NCBI RefSeq assembly: GCF_038561955.2 | Contig: NZ_CP138333.2 | Span: 2,108,001-2,172,000 of the forward strand | DNA: 64,000 nt | From: Salinicoccus sp. Bachu38 | Lineage (GTDB): Bacteria; Bacillota; Bacilli; Staphylococcales; Salinicoccaceae | Reading direction: 5' to 3' | Part shown: positions 21,104-29,749 of the stretch, in pieces | Layout of the letters: each line of letters starts with the position of its first letter | Numbering within the stretch: position 1 is the first letter of the stretch | The notes under the pieces: generated by a model | Database searches by the model: none | What the model was told of the DNA's origin: nothing | Seen by the model: the letters and a program-made list of their open reading frames with translations, nothing else | Position numbers and translations under genes: made by a program

Positions 21104-22681
21104 TTGGACAACGACAATTTGGATAAGTCATCCAATTACAAAGGGGATTCCAGACAGAAATCCAAGCTCGGGCTTGTGTTCTGGGTTTCAGCTGCTGTCA
21201 TCATCATTGCAGCAATCATTGCAACTGTCATTCCCGACCGGTTCCTGATAGCTTCCGAATCGGTATACGGATGGATTTCGAATTACTTCAGCTGGTTCTT
21301 CATGCTTGCTGTCTTCGGTTTTGCTGTATTTTTAATCTTTCTTGCACTATCACCATACGGACGCATCAAACTCGGCGGAGATCAATCAAAACCCGAGTTC
21401 TCATTCCGGTCATGGATCGGCATGCTGTTTTCTGCCGGGCTTGGTGTAGGTCTTGTATTCTTCGGGGTGGCGGAGCCGATGAGCCACTTCATGGTTTCAC
21501 CATTTCCGGGCGGTGAGACGGAAACGGTCGACGCTGCCCGCATGGCAATGGGATACTCATTCTTCCACTGGGGGATTTCCCAATGGTCCATATTCGGTGT
21601 CGCCGGCCTGGCCATTGGATACAACCAGTACCGCAAGCAGAAGGATGGACTGGTTTCAACCTCTCTCGAACCTCTGCTCGGGACAGACTACAACCAGAAG
21701 GCGAGGAAATCCATCGATATTCTTGCTGTCATCGCAACCGTAACCGGCATGTCAACATCCATAGGTCTTGGCATCATGCAGATGGATGGCGGCCTCAACA
21801 TTGCGTTTGGCCTTCCTTCCGGAGCACTTACGCAAATCATACTTACAGCACTGATGACCGGCCTCTTCATACTTTCCACAACAACAGGCCTGAAGCGCGG
21901 CATCAAGTGGCTGAGCAATCTGAATATGCTGCTGGCTGCAGTCATCACCATCTTCGTCATGGCTGTAGGCCCATTCACCTTCATCATGGAAAGCATCATT
22001 GTCGGTCTCGGGGACTATCTGTCAAACTATGTCGGATACTCCTTGCGCATGCAGCCTTATACTGGGGAAGTCTGGGTTCAGGAATGGACGGTATTCTACT
22101 GGGCATGGGTTATCGCATGGAGTCCATTCATAGGCTCATTCGTAGCCCGCGTGTCGAAAGGGCGTTCCATCCGCGAGTATGTCCTCGGCATCCTGATCAT
22201 TCCACCGATGCTCTCATTCCTTTGGATTGGGGCACTCGGGGGTACAGCACTCTATTCCGACCTCTTCAATGGCACCAACATCGGTGAGCTCGTACTTGAG
22301 GATAACACTGCCGCCCTGTTTGCACTGTTCGACCAGCTTCCGATGACGCAGATCCTATCCGCACTCTCAATCCTGCTCATCTTTACATTCCTGGTCACCT
22401 CAGCAGACTCGGCAACATTCATCGTGGCCGGCATGACTTCCGGCAACACCGATGCACCAAGTACAAGGCTCAAAATCATCTGGGGTGTTCTTCTTGGAAC
22501 ACTCACAGTCACACTGATCATTGCCGGTGGTCTGACGAGTCTGCAGGCAGCATCACTGCTTGCCGGACTGCCATTCGGCGTCGTTCTCATAGCGATGATC
22601 ATCTCCGTTTCAAAATCATTGAGACGCGAACCGAATGAGTCCATGAAGCGCCGCCAGCGCAAAGATCGTAAAAAGGCTTAA
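21104..22681 (+). CDS. BCCT family osmolyte transporter
   Basis: This secondary transporter is of the betaine/carnitine/choline class and probably imports glycine betaine with sodium for osmoprotection. The start is TTG at 21104 with AGGGGGAG upstream. The 525-residue protein has 12 membrane helices. Landmarks are FSAGLGVGLVFFGVAEP and the Trp-rich substrate segment YWAWVIAWSPFIGSFVAR. It resembles Bacillus OpuD and staphylococcal BetM/CudT-type proteins, and the exact substrate is open. The basic C-terminal tail (KSLRREPNESMKRRQRKDRKKA region) could sense ions or membrane charge, as in related carriers. Confidence 0.93.
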   Translation: MDNDNLDKSSNYKGDSRQKSKLGLVFWVSAAVIIIAAIIATVIPDRFLIASESVYGWISNYFSWFFMLAVFGFAVFLIFLALSPYGRIKLGGDQSKPEFSFRSWIGMLFSAGLGVGLVFFGVAEPMSHFMVSPFPGGETETVDAARMAMGYSFFHWGISQWSIFGVAGLAIGYNQYRKQKDGLVSTSLEPLLGTDYNQKARKSIDILAVIATVTGMSTSIGLGIMQMDGGLNIAFGLPSGALTQIILTALMTGLFILSTTTGLKRGIKWLSNLNMLLAAVITIFVMAVGPFTFIMESIIVGLGDYLSNYVGYSLRMQPYTGEVWVQEWTVFYWAWVIAWSPFIGSFVARVSKGRSIREYVLGILIIPPMLSFLWIGALGGTALYSDLFNGTNIGELVLEDNTAALFALFDQLPMTQILSALSILLIFTFLVTSADSATFIVAGMTSGNTDAPSTRLKIIWGVLLGTLTVTLIIAGGLTSLQAASLLAGLPFGVVLIAMIISVSKSLRREPNESMKRRQRKDRKKA

Positions 22682-22696
22682 AATAAAATATTACTA

Positions 22697-22740
22697 AGAA
22701 AGAATGTCATTGGTATAATAAACCCAATGACATTCTTTCT
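22697..22740 (+). promoter_or_regulatory. Perfect inverted repeat enclosing a promoter -10 for coaW
   Basis: AGAAAGAATGTCATTGG (22697-22713) and its exact complement (22724-22740) flank a ten-base loop beginning TATAAT. The 17-bp stem lies between the BCCT stop and coaW. TGG-TATAAT reads as an extended -10 element, with a weak TTACTA at -35. No T run follows, so the structure may be an operator or mRNA hairpin as well as a terminator. Confidence 0.6.
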
Positions 22741-22755
22741 ATGTGGAGGCAATTT

Positions 22756-23553
22756 ATGAAAATTGGAATTGATGCGGGCGGTACGCTCATAAAAGTGGCA
22801 TACGTGGAAGGCGGCTCCAGGAAATTCGAAAAGTGGCCGTCTTCGGAAATTGACCACCTGATTGAAATACTTAATACCGGACATGCCGGGGACCAGCTTT
22901 TCCTTACTGGTGGAAAAGCTGAATACATGGCTGAAAAACTGAATAGCAATGACGGCATATCCATAGAATTCGATGCCACATACCGGGGACTTAAGACACT
23001 GATGTCCGAACAGGATATCGACCTCGACCACTTCGTCTATCTGAATGTCGGGACGGGAACAAGCTTCCATCATGCTTCTCCCCAAGGCCAGGAGCGTGTC
23101 GGAGGCTCAGGCGTCGGAGGGGGCACATTGATCGGACTGTCCAAACTTCTGGTCGATATGGACGACTATGATGAAATCATACGGCTGGCCGAAAAGGGCA
23201 ATAGGGATGAAATAGACCTCAAAGTCCACCATATCTATGCCGGCAGACCGACGCCGATTCCGGGAGACCTCACAGCAAGCAACTTCGGCAATGTCCTCTC
23301 GGGTGATGTCTCAGCCATGCAGGCTGAAGACAAACTGCAGGCTGTCATCGGCCTTGTTGCCGAAACGGTGACGGCGGTCGGCATCAGCCTGGCCGAAGGT
23401 TTTGAAACCAATGATATGGTATTCATCGGCTCCACTCTTCTGGACAACACCGTCATGAAGGATATCATCAACCGCTATGCCGGCTTGAAAGGTGCGACAG
23501 CGCATATCATCCATAACGGAGAGTATTCCGGCGCCCTGGGTGCCATTCTATAG
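22756..23553 (+). CDS. coaW: Type II pantothenate kinase
   Basis: CoaW phosphorylates pantothenate in the first step of coenzyme A synthesis and, in the staphylococcal type, is not feedback-inhibited by CoA. The ATG at 22756 follows TGGAGG and gives 265 residues, close to the Staphylococcus aureus enzyme. It has the ASKHA phosphate loop DAGGTLIKVAY and a second phosphate motif NVGTGTSF, followed by GGSGVGGGTLIGL. The gene ends in a six-base convergent overlap with the ABC ATPase gene. Confidence 0.94.
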   Translation: MKIGIDAGGTLIKVAYVEGGSRKFEKWPSSEIDHLIEILNTGHAGDQLFLTGGKAEYMAEKLNSNDGISIEFDATYRGLKTLMSEQDIDLDHFVYLNVGTGTSFHHASPQGQERVGGSGVGGGTLIGLSKLLVDMDDYDEIIRLAEKGNRDEIDLKVHHIYAGRPTPIPGDLTASNFGNVLSGDVSAMQAEDKLQAVIGLVAETVTAVGISLAEGFETNDMVFIGSTLLDNTVMKDIINRYAGLKGATAHIIHNGEYSGALGAIL

Positions 23554-24258
23554 ACGGTTGTGATAGACGAGAACCACGCCTTCCTGCCGTCTTACTGTCA
23601 ACGGCAGTCCATAGCACCCTGACAGCATTTCAGCTGTGACTGCTGCAGACGGCATGGGTCCTTGGGCCCTGCCGTCTTTTATTAATGTGATGGTATCTGC
23701 ATAAGTCATGGCAAGTGCAGCATCGTGCATGCTTGCCACGACCACTTTGCCCTCCGCTTCACTGCCCAGCCATTTCATCATTCCGTGCTGATAGTTCATA
23801 TCAAGTCCCTGTTCCATCTCATCGACCATGATGACCGGCTTGTTCTCCAGGGCAACCTGGGCGCATTGGACCCTCTTGAATTCCCCGCCGGACAGATTTT
23901 CAATCGACTGTCCAAGCAAGGGCTCCAGCTCAAAATGCCGGACAGCTTCATCGAGCACCCTCTCCGGCACACTGCCGCTTGTCATGGTGAGGTATTCCCC
24001 GACGCGTATCCTGAATCTTGGGTTCTCCTGGGGCAGGTAGCTGATGACGCCTTCCACTTTTCCCAAAGGGTGTCCCCCGAACTGTATTTTCCTCCTATCG
24101 AGACCTTCATGACCATATCCTATGACGCCTTTCATGAGCGAGCTCTTCCCCCCTCCGTTTGGCCCCAGAATGACATTCATTCCTTGAGGGAACTCGATTT
24201 CTTCCAGGTCCAATACGAAGGTTTCATATGAAATTTGCAGCTGTTCAATTTTTAACAT
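23548..24258 (-). CDS. Orphan ABC transporter ATP-binding protein
   Basis: This is an ATPase subunit of an ABC transporter with no permease or binding protein gene beside it. The start at 24256-24258 (MLKIEQLQIS) has AGAGGT upstream and gives 236 residues. Walker A is GPNGGGKSS, the signature is LSGGEFKRVQ, Walker B is PVIMVDEMEQGLD and the switch His is in ASMHDAALA. The glutamate after Walker B is present, so it should hydrolyse ATP. General resemblance is to the FecE/FepC iron-chelate group, but the substrate is not known. It may serve a permease encoded elsewhere. Confidence 0.85.
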   Translation of the reverse strand: MLKIEQLQISYETFVLDLEEIEFPQGMNVILGPNGGGKSSLMKGVIGYGHEGLDRRKIQFGGHPLGKVEGVISYLPQENPRFRIRVGEYLTMTSGSVPERVLDEAVRHFELEPLLGQSIENLSGGEFKRVQCAQVALENKPVIMVDEMEQGLDMNYQHGMMKWLGSEAEGKVVVASMHDAALAMTYADTITLIKDGRAQGPMPSAAVTAEMLSGCYGLPLTVRRQEGVVLVYHNRL

Positions 24259-24337
24259 AAAAGTACCTCTACTAGTATTTTCTAAATGAGTCACTTATAA
24301 TTATATACACAAATGTTAAAGGAAAAGGAGGTTTTTG

Positions 24338-25843
24338 ATGGATGTCCACATAGACTATCCTGTTCTATTAATTGCCATCCTCCTGGTTTTAGGTGTCGTC
24401 ATGACCCGATTCTCCTCGAGACTTGGCGTCCCATCCTTGGTGCTGTTCATCATCATCGGGATACTGCTCAACCAGATCATCTATTACGATGATGTGGAAA
24501 TGACCCAGCTCATTGGTATGATAGCACTCGTTGTCATATTGTTTGAAGGGGGACTTCAGACGAATATCATGACAATCAGGAAAGTTGCCGGATCGGCGGT
24601 GCTGCTTGCCACCATAGGCGTATTACTTACCAGCTTCATTCTGGGCATATTTGCCTACTTTGTACTTGGGCTGGACCTGATGACTTCGATGCTGCTGGGT
24701 GCCATAGTCGGTTCGACCGATGCTGCGGCTGTATTCGCTGTATTCGGCAGCAAGAACATCAAGGAAAAGCTGTCCTCGACAATCGAGGCCGAATCGGGTA
24801 CCAATGACCCGATGGCCGTATTCCTGACCGTCACCATCATTTCCGTTATAGAAATGCCAGGAGATAATAATGTTTTCCTTATGATTCTTTCCTTCTTCTG
24901 GCAGATGGGCGTGGGGCTTCTTGCCGGCATCATCATCGGCCGACTCGCGGTATTCGTCATCAACCGCATCGACCTGGAGGCTTCCGGCCTGTACCCTGTC
25001 CTCTCTTTAGGTTTTGCGATGCTCGCATTCGGTGTGACCGAAGTGATCGGTGCAAGCGGTCTGCTCGCAGTCTACATCATGGCTGTACTCATGGGCAACC
25101 GGCCGCTCACCTATAAGCATTCCATTCTGCGTTTCAACGAAGGGCTGGCATGGATGATGCAGATCGTCATGTTCATCATGCTCGGACTTCTCGCATTTCC
25201 GGAGGAGCTGCTCAACTATACTTTCCAGGGCATACTGATGGCGCTTATCCTCATGTTCATCGCCCGCCCGATTGGTGTGTTCCTTACCCTCATCGCAAGC
25301 AATTATGACTTCAAGGAAAAAATCTTCATTTCATGGGCGGGACTGCGCGGCTCGGTTCCCATCGTACTTGCGACATACCCGCTCGTCAGTGACATTGAAC
25401 ATGGATATCTCGTATTCAATGTCGTATTCTTCATCGTCCTGTTCTCCGCCCTCCTCCAGGGGAGTACGATCACCCCGGTGGCACGCTGGCTTGGATTTGA
25501 CGAAGGGGAAACGGACACCCCAGCCTATTCTGTGGAACTGCTCGCGCTCGGTCAGACCCAGAACGACATTTACGGTATTGAACTGCCTTCACAGTCCGCC
25601 CACGAAAATGTGAAGATCAAGGATCTGGACCTGCCGACTGATGTGCTGGTGATTGCCATCATAAGAGATGATGAGCTCATCACCCCGAATGGCGACACCG
25701 TCATGCATTCCGAAGATTTCATATATGTCATGATGCCGAGGAAACTGCGTGAACGGACGGAAGCCTACTTCAGCAAACCGAGGGAAATTCCCAAACCCAG
25801 AAAAGGACGGGCAAAACCCCCGGCTGCAAAAGAGGAAAAATAG
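24338..25843 (+). CDS. CPA1-type cation/proton antiporter with RCK_C domain
   Basis: This membrane antiporter probably exchanges K+ or Na+ for protons. The ATG at 24338 follows AAAGGAGG, and a TTG directly before it is ignored. The protein is 501 residues. About 12 helices fill residues 1-390, including the ion-binding region GSTDAAAVFAVF and ESGTNDPMAVF. The cytosolic part (about 410-480) resembles the TrkA_C domain that senses ions or nucleotides, as in NhaP2/CvrA. The tail is rich in Lys and Pro. It is probably cotranscribed with the lipoprotein gene 13 bases on. Confidence 0.9.
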   Translation: MDVHIDYPVLLIAILLVLGVVMTRFSSRLGVPSLVLFIIIGILLNQIIYYDDVEMTQLIGMIALVVILFEGGLQTNIMTIRKVAGSAVLLATIGVLLTSFILGIFAYFVLGLDLMTSMLLGAIVGSTDAAAVFAVFGSKNIKEKLSSTIEAESGTNDPMAVFLTVTIISVIEMPGDNNVFLMILSFFWQMGVGLLAGIIIGRLAVFVINRIDLEASGLYPVLSLGFAMLAFGVTEVIGASGLLAVYIMAVLMGNRPLTYKHSILRFNEGLAWMMQIVMFIMLGLLAFPEELLNYTFQGILMALILMFIARPIGVFLTLIASNYDFKEKIFISWAGLRGSVPIVLATYPLVSDIEHGYLVFNVVFFIVLFSALLQGSTITPVARWLGFDEGETDTPAYSVELLALGQTQNDIYGIELPSQSAHENVKIKDLDLPTDVLVIAIIRDDELITPNGDTVMHSEDFIYVMMPRKLRERTEAYFSKPREIPKPRKGRAKPPAAKEEK

Positions 25844-25856
25844 GAGGCGTCGGACA

Positions 25857-26465
25857 ATGAAACTATTCATCATTCTATTATCCATACCACTGTTCATCAC
25901 GGCATGCCTGAGTCCCAGTGATGAAACGGCAGACAGCGAACCTTCCGCAGAGGAAACTGAAGAGGAGGAGACGGAGGAAGTCACTGAAGAGGAAACTGCA
26001 GAGGAGGCACCTCCAGAAGTCACACCGATCGATGTAACGAGCGATGCCTTCATCTCCAACTTCTTTTCCGGCAACTATGAATACCGGACGATTTCCGTCC
26101 ACTCGAGCTATGACTATATGGTCGATAGACTCGGAGAGCCTGCAGGCTCCGGCAGCATCGTAGACGGCACCTACTATCATTATGACCATATCGGCTTCAA
26201 CTTCCCCGAGGCGGTCGGCAGCGCTGAAGATACTGCCGAACTCAGGGTGGATGGCATCGTCATTTTCCCGGAAGAGTTCTACAAGCAGGATGCCGTAGAG
26301 CATTTTGGCTGGCCGAGCAGTGATGAAGTCTCCGACTTCAGGATGTTTTACGACAGCGACGATTCTAATGGCCAGTATGTCATGCTGAAATACAACCAGG
26401 AAGACCGCATCACCGAAATCATACTGCAATACAAGGACCTTTCCGATACGGAATTCTACGATTGA
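25857..26465 (+). CDS. Acidic lipoprotein of unknown function
   Basis: The ATG at 25857 follows TAGGAGG and encodes 202 residues. A signal peptide ends in the lipobox ITAC with the lipid-anchored Cys17. A Glu-rich linker follows (about 20-60), then a domain with many Tyr, Asp and Glu residues that I do not recognise (for example GNYEYRTISVHSSYDYMVD). It lies 13 bases downstream of the antiporter gene and ends before a strong terminator, so it may act with the antiporter at the outer membrane face. That link is inference. Confidence 0.75.
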   Translation: MKLFIILLSIPLFITACLSPSDETADSEPSAEETEEEETEEVTEEETAEEAPPEVTPIDVTSDAFISNFFSGNYEYRTISVHSSYDYMVDRLGEPAGSGSIVDGTYYHYDHIGFNFPEAVGSAEDTAELRVDGIVIFPEEFYKQDAVEHFGWPSSDEVSDFRMFYDSDDSNGQYVMLKYNQEDRITEIILQYKDLSDTEFYD

Positions 26466-26468
26466 CGA

Positions 26469-26512
26469 CAAAACGGCGAATGCTCATTTGAGCATTCGCC
26501 GTTTTGGTTTTC
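26469..26512 (+). terminator. Strong terminator after the lipoprotein gene
   Basis: A perfect 17-bp stem (CAAAACGGCGAATGCTC with its complement, 26469-26485 and 26490-26506) closes the loop ATTT and is followed by GTTTTCC. With A-rich flanks on the other side it can also serve the convergent osmC gene. Confidence 0.9.
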
Positions 26513-26518
26513 CTTGGA

Positions 26519-26935
26519 TTATTTCAATTCCCCGTTCAGTTCAAGTCTTGTAGTTACTGTGGCATTCAATGAATTGATCGCCGAACAATACTTCTTGGCG
26601 GACAGGTCGACTGCCCGCTGGGCCACCTTTTCAGTTACATCCCCTTTTATTTTGACGATGATGTCCACATTGGTGAAGCGTTTCGGTTCCGTTTCCGCAC
26701 GTTCGCCATCAATTTCAATGTCGATCGATTCCACTTTGTCCATGCTGTGGCGCATGATGACATTCAGGTCGATCCCCATGCACCCGGCCACGCCATGCAG
26801 CACCATCTCCATCGGCCGCGGGCCGCTGTCATTGCCCCCGACAGCGCTGCTCGCATCCATTGTCACTTCGTAGCCTGAGCTGTCCCCTGCAGAGCTGTAG
26901 GCCATGCCACCGGTCCACTTTGCTTTAACTATCAT
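26519..26935 (-). CDS. OsmC family protein
   Basis: OsmC/Ohr proteins are small thiol peroxidases acting on organic hydroperoxides. This 138-residue member is of the YhfA-like branch. The two reactive cysteines lie in LHGVAGCMGIDL and AKKYCSAINSL, and the Arg partner is likely in the N-terminal half. The start MIVKAKWTGGMAY is preceded by GAAAGGATG. It is a single-gene unit facing the lipoprotein gene through a shared terminator. The substrate is unknown. Confidence 0.88.
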   Translation of the reverse strand: MIVKAKWTGGMAYSSAGDSSGYEVTMDASSAVGGNDSGPRPMEMVLHGVAGCMGIDLNVIMRHSMDKVESIDIEIDGERAETEPKRFTNVDIIVKIKGDVTEKVAQRAVDLSAKKYCSAINSLNATVTTRLELNGELK

Positions 26936-27003
26936 GTTCTCATCCTTTCAGTCGCATTTGATTCCATTATAATCGACATATCGGTCCACCGGTAAAAATC
27001 GGC

Positions 27004-28224
27004 TTAGAATAATGAAGAAATGGCATCCACCAGACTGTAGATTCCGAGGAATGATACGACTGCAGTCACCAGCCAGCCGACAATGTTCAGCCACAGCGGG
27101 TTGACGTGCTTTTCCATCAGATTCTTCTTATTTATGATGATCATGATCAGTATGGCTATAATCGGCAGGATCAGTCCATTCAATGCTTGGGCGAAAAGCA
27201 GTACTTCAAGCGGTTCGAACCCGATTGCCGAAGTGATGATGCCAAGACCAATGACGATGGCAAAGACAGTTTTATACTTCTTATTATCGAAACCGCCCTT
27301 CCAGCGCATAAAGCTGCTAACGGTTACAGCTGCCCCCATCGGGGAGGCGATTGCTGAAGAGAATCCGGCTGAGAAGAGCCCGATGCTGATGAACAATGGT
27401 GCGAGATCTCCCATCAGCGGCTCCAACGGGGCTGCAAGTTCCACAACACTCGTAACTTCCGTACCATGAATCAGGGCCCCGGCGGTAATGAGTATGGCGG
27501 CGGTAATGATGCCGCCGACTGTAATCGTGATGATCGTATCCATTCTGGATTCCCTCAGGCCGTCCACACTGTCCCATTTTTCGCTGACCGTGGACGCATG
27601 AATGAAGAAGTTGTATGGGACTACCGTCGTACCGATCAGGGCGATGACCATCAGAATTGAACCATTCGGAATGCCGGGGATGAACGCCCCCCTCAATATT
27701 GCCCCCAAATCGGATGCTGATACGATCATCGTCGTGATGAAGGTGATGCTCATGATGACGATGAGGACGATCATGACCTTTTCGATGATCTTGTAGCCCC
27801 CGCTCAGACCTAATATCAGGATAAGGACACCGATGATCGGCGCCACAAAGTTTTCAGGTATGCCGAACAGATAGGACACACCGAGCGACGTGCCAAGCAG
27901 GTCCCCGCTTATGTATGCAGCACAGCCTACAACTACGGCAATCATCACCAGCCATATGGACGCAAACTTCAGTATGACATTATCAAACAGTTCACGTATG
28001 TTCTCCCCCAGGCCTTCGCCTGTGACCATGCCGATCCTCGCCACCATCTCCTGAAGGACGATGGTGGCAATGATTGCAAACACAACTGCCCACAGCAATG
28101 CAAAACCGAAACCTGCACCCGCCCTCGTTGCTGTAGTGACCGTCCCCGGTCCAATAAATGATGCAGTAACGATTGCTCCTGGTCCAATCACTTTCAATTT
28201 GTCTAAAAATTTGTTTCTTGTCAT
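27004..28224 (-). CDS. Divergent Nramp-family transporter
   Basis: This is a membrane carrier of the Nramp fold, 406 residues from the ATG at 28222-28224 (GGGGTGGG upstream), with about 11 helices. Standard Nramp metal transporters bind the ion with DPGN in helix 1 and MPH in helix 6. Here the matching places read GPGT (SFIGPGTVTTA) and VPYN (GTTVVPYNFFIH), so the metal-binding Asp and Met are gone. The substrate is therefore open: Mg2+ or another cation, or a non-metal solute. The next gene upstream encodes a ureohydrolase, but a terminator-like hairpin lies between them. Confidence 0.85.
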   Translation of the reverse strand: MTRNKFLDKLKVIGPGAIVTASFIGPGTVTTATRAGAGFGFALLWAVVFAIIATIVLQEMVARIGMVTGEGLGENIRELFDNVILKFASIWLVMIAVVVGCAAYISGDLLGTSLGVSYLFGIPENFVAPIIGVLILILGLSGGYKIIEKVMIVLIVIMSITFITTMIVSASDLGAILRGAFIPGIPNGSILMVIALIGTTVVPYNFFIHASTVSEKWDSVDGLRESRMDTIITITVGGIITAAILITAGALIHGTEVTSVVELAAPLEPLMGDLAPLFISIGLFSAGFSSAIASPMGAAVTVSSFMRWKGGFDNKKYKTVFAIVIGLGIITSAIGFEPLEVLLFAQALNGLILPIIAILIMIIINKKNLMEKHVNPLWLNIVGWLVTAVVSFLGIYSLVDAISSLF

Positions 28225-28242
28225 ATTTTCCCACCCCAATTT

Positions 28243-28271
28243 TAAAAATAAAAGGGAGGCTGACCTCCCTT
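28243..28271 (-). terminator. Terminator-like hairpin between ureohydrolase and Nramp genes
   Basis: AAGGGAGG-CTGA-type loop-CCTCCCTT pairs at 28252-28271 and is followed on the minus strand by TTATTTTTAAAA. It lies nine bases past the ureohydrolase stop. It should reduce but may not abolish readthrough into the Nramp gene. Confidence 0.8.
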
Positions 28272-28279
28272 CTATTCAT

Positions 28280-29221
28280 TTATTTCGCATGGCCACCATG
28301 GACATGTCCTGCGAGTACGTAAAGCACCGCTGTAGAAACGAAGTGTGCAGAGTTCTGATTGGCATCCTGCTGCGGGTATACTTCCACAAAGTCCATGCCG
28401 CATACGCCCCTTTTGCCGAATTCATAGATCATCGTCACCAGTTCATGGGAAGTGATGCCGTTGCCATCAACGGGACCGCCCGGATTGAACGCAAAATCAA
28501 GCACATCACTGCATATCGTCAGGTAGACCACATCGACATCTTTGGAAGCCATGTCGTATATTTCATTCGCATAGGCTTTGAGGTCCTTGGCTTCCTTGAT
28601 ATCATTGATCGTCAGGGTTACAGCACCCGCTTCCTGTGCATACTTCCCTGTTTCCGGCTTGTTCCTCGGTCCTTTGATCCCGGTATGGATCAGACTCTCG
28701 TTCCGCACGCCTTCCGTTTCATACAGGCGCATGAACGGTGTGCTTCTTGCGAATTCGTCCCCTTCATGATGCGGCATATTGTCATAGTGGGAATCCAGAT
28801 GGATGATGCCGACCTTTTTGCCCGTATTCGTCAGAGCCTTGACAACCGGGTAGGTGATGCCATGATCGCCCCCCAGACCGACAAGGAATTTACCGGATCT
28901 CCACAAGTTTTCGGCGAAGGACTCAATCCGATCCATTGTTCCAGGCACATCATGCGGAATGACGCTTACGTCCCCTACATCACCGAAGCTCAGATGGTCT
29001 TCGACATTGATGTGGTCGAGCTCAGGAAGATACGTACTGTATCTCGCAGAAGACAGTCTGATCTGTTTTGGTCCGAGCTCCGAACCCGTATAGTCCCCCC
29101 ATGTACATGCCCCTTCCCAAGGGACGCCGTACACCAGTACATCCGTATCGTAGTCTTCCGTTTGCGTCAGATTTTTCGCCCCGAGCATCGGGGGTGTATT
29201 GCCATAAATATTCGAAACCAT
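28280..29221 (-). CDS. Ureohydrolase family protein (agmatinase/formimidoylglutamase-like)
   Basis: This is a binuclear-metal hydrolase of guanidino or formimidoyl compounds, 313 residues. Metal motifs are GLGGDHGITYP and HLDSHYDN. The third motif reads TICSDVLDFAFNPG, so the first Asp of the usual DxD, a bridging ligand in arginase, is Cys here. From memory staphylococcal HutG also has Cys at this place, which points toward the formimidoylglutamase side of the family, though no other hut gene is near. GGAGGAAT precedes the ATG. The substrate remains open between formimidoylglutamate, agmatine and other guanidines. Confidence 0.82.
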   Translation of the reverse strand: MVSNIYGNTPPMLGAKNLTQTEDYDTDVLVYGVPWEGACTWGDYTGSELGPKQIRLSSARYSTYLPELDHINVEDHLSFGDVGDVSVIPHDVPGTMDRIESFAENLWRSGKFLVGLGGDHGITYPVVKALTNTGKKVGIIHLDSHYDNMPHHEGDEFARSTPFMRLYETEGVRNESLIHTGIKGPRNKPETGKYAQEAGAVTLTINDIKEAKDLKAYANEIYDMASKDVDVVYLTICSDVLDFAFNPGGPVDGNGITSHELVTMIYEFGKRGVCGMDFVEVYPQQDANQNSAHFVSTAVLYVLAGHVHGGHAK

Positions 29222-29331
29222 TCCTATTCCTCCAGTAAGCTCATATTATCCTTCCATTATATCAACATAAATACATAAATGCATTTCAATTATTGCAATA
29301 TTTACTATATTTGAAAAGTATCCCTATACCA

Positions 29332-29360
29332 TTGACCATATAACAGAACTCTTATATAAT
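29332..29360 (+). promoter_or_regulatory. Promoter of the arsRBC operon
   Basis: TTGACC (29332-29337) and TATAAT (29355-29360) are spaced by 17 bases, about 45 bases before the arsR start. ArsR repressors usually bind over such a promoter. No perfect dyad stands out, so the operator is not placed. Confidence 0.75.
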
Positions 29361-29404
29361 TCACCATGTTACATAATAAAATGCTTATAAGGTTGAGGTG
29401 TATC

Positions 29405-29749
29405 ATGGAAAAGATAAAAATGGATATCGGGGAAGCTGCCGATCTATTCAAAATCATGGGCGACCGCTCAAGGCTGTCGATGGTCGCCATGATGAACAGA
29501 CGCGAATGCTGTGTCTGTGATTTTACAGAGTGCTTCGAAATGAGCCAGCCGGCTGTAAGCCAGCATCTTAAAAAGTTACGGAGCATGGGGCTGATCAAGG
29601 AACGGCGGGAAGGCTACTGGACATATCTTTCCCTGAATGAAGAAAGCCCGTTCTATGACATGATTCCAGAACTCATTGCTGCCATACCCGGCATTGATGA
29701 CCATATCTCATCGATGGTTGCATCCTGCAGCCGGGGAGACTGCTGCTGA
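29405..29749 (+). CDS. arsR: ArsR-type arsenic-responsive repressor
   Basis: This winged-helix repressor leaves DNA when it binds As(III). The ATG at 29405 follows GAGGTG and gives 114 residues. The metal-binding pair lies in RRECCVCDF (Cys36 and Cys38 in the CxCD motif, plus Cys35 and Cys43). The recognition helix is [18 protein letters not shown]. The C-terminus ends with further cysteines (SCSRGDCC). Its TGA overlaps the arsB ATG by one base. Confidence 0.95.
   Translation: MEKIKMDIGEAADLFKIMGDRSRLSMVAMMNRRECCVCDFTECFEMSQPAVSQHLKKLRSMGLIKERREGYWTYLSLNEESPFYDMIPELIAAIPGIDDHISSMVASCSRGDCC

Noticed and set aside
28540-28600. Loss of a metal ligand (Asp to Cys) as a sign that the ureohydrolase is dead
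   Set aside because: From memory a Cys at this place is normal in staphylococcal HutG-type formimidoylglutamases, so it more likely marks a subfamily than inactivation.
29222-29331. A specific ArsR operator dyad before arsR
   Set aside because: Several short AT-rich repeats occur, none clearly better than chance. Only the promoter is reported.
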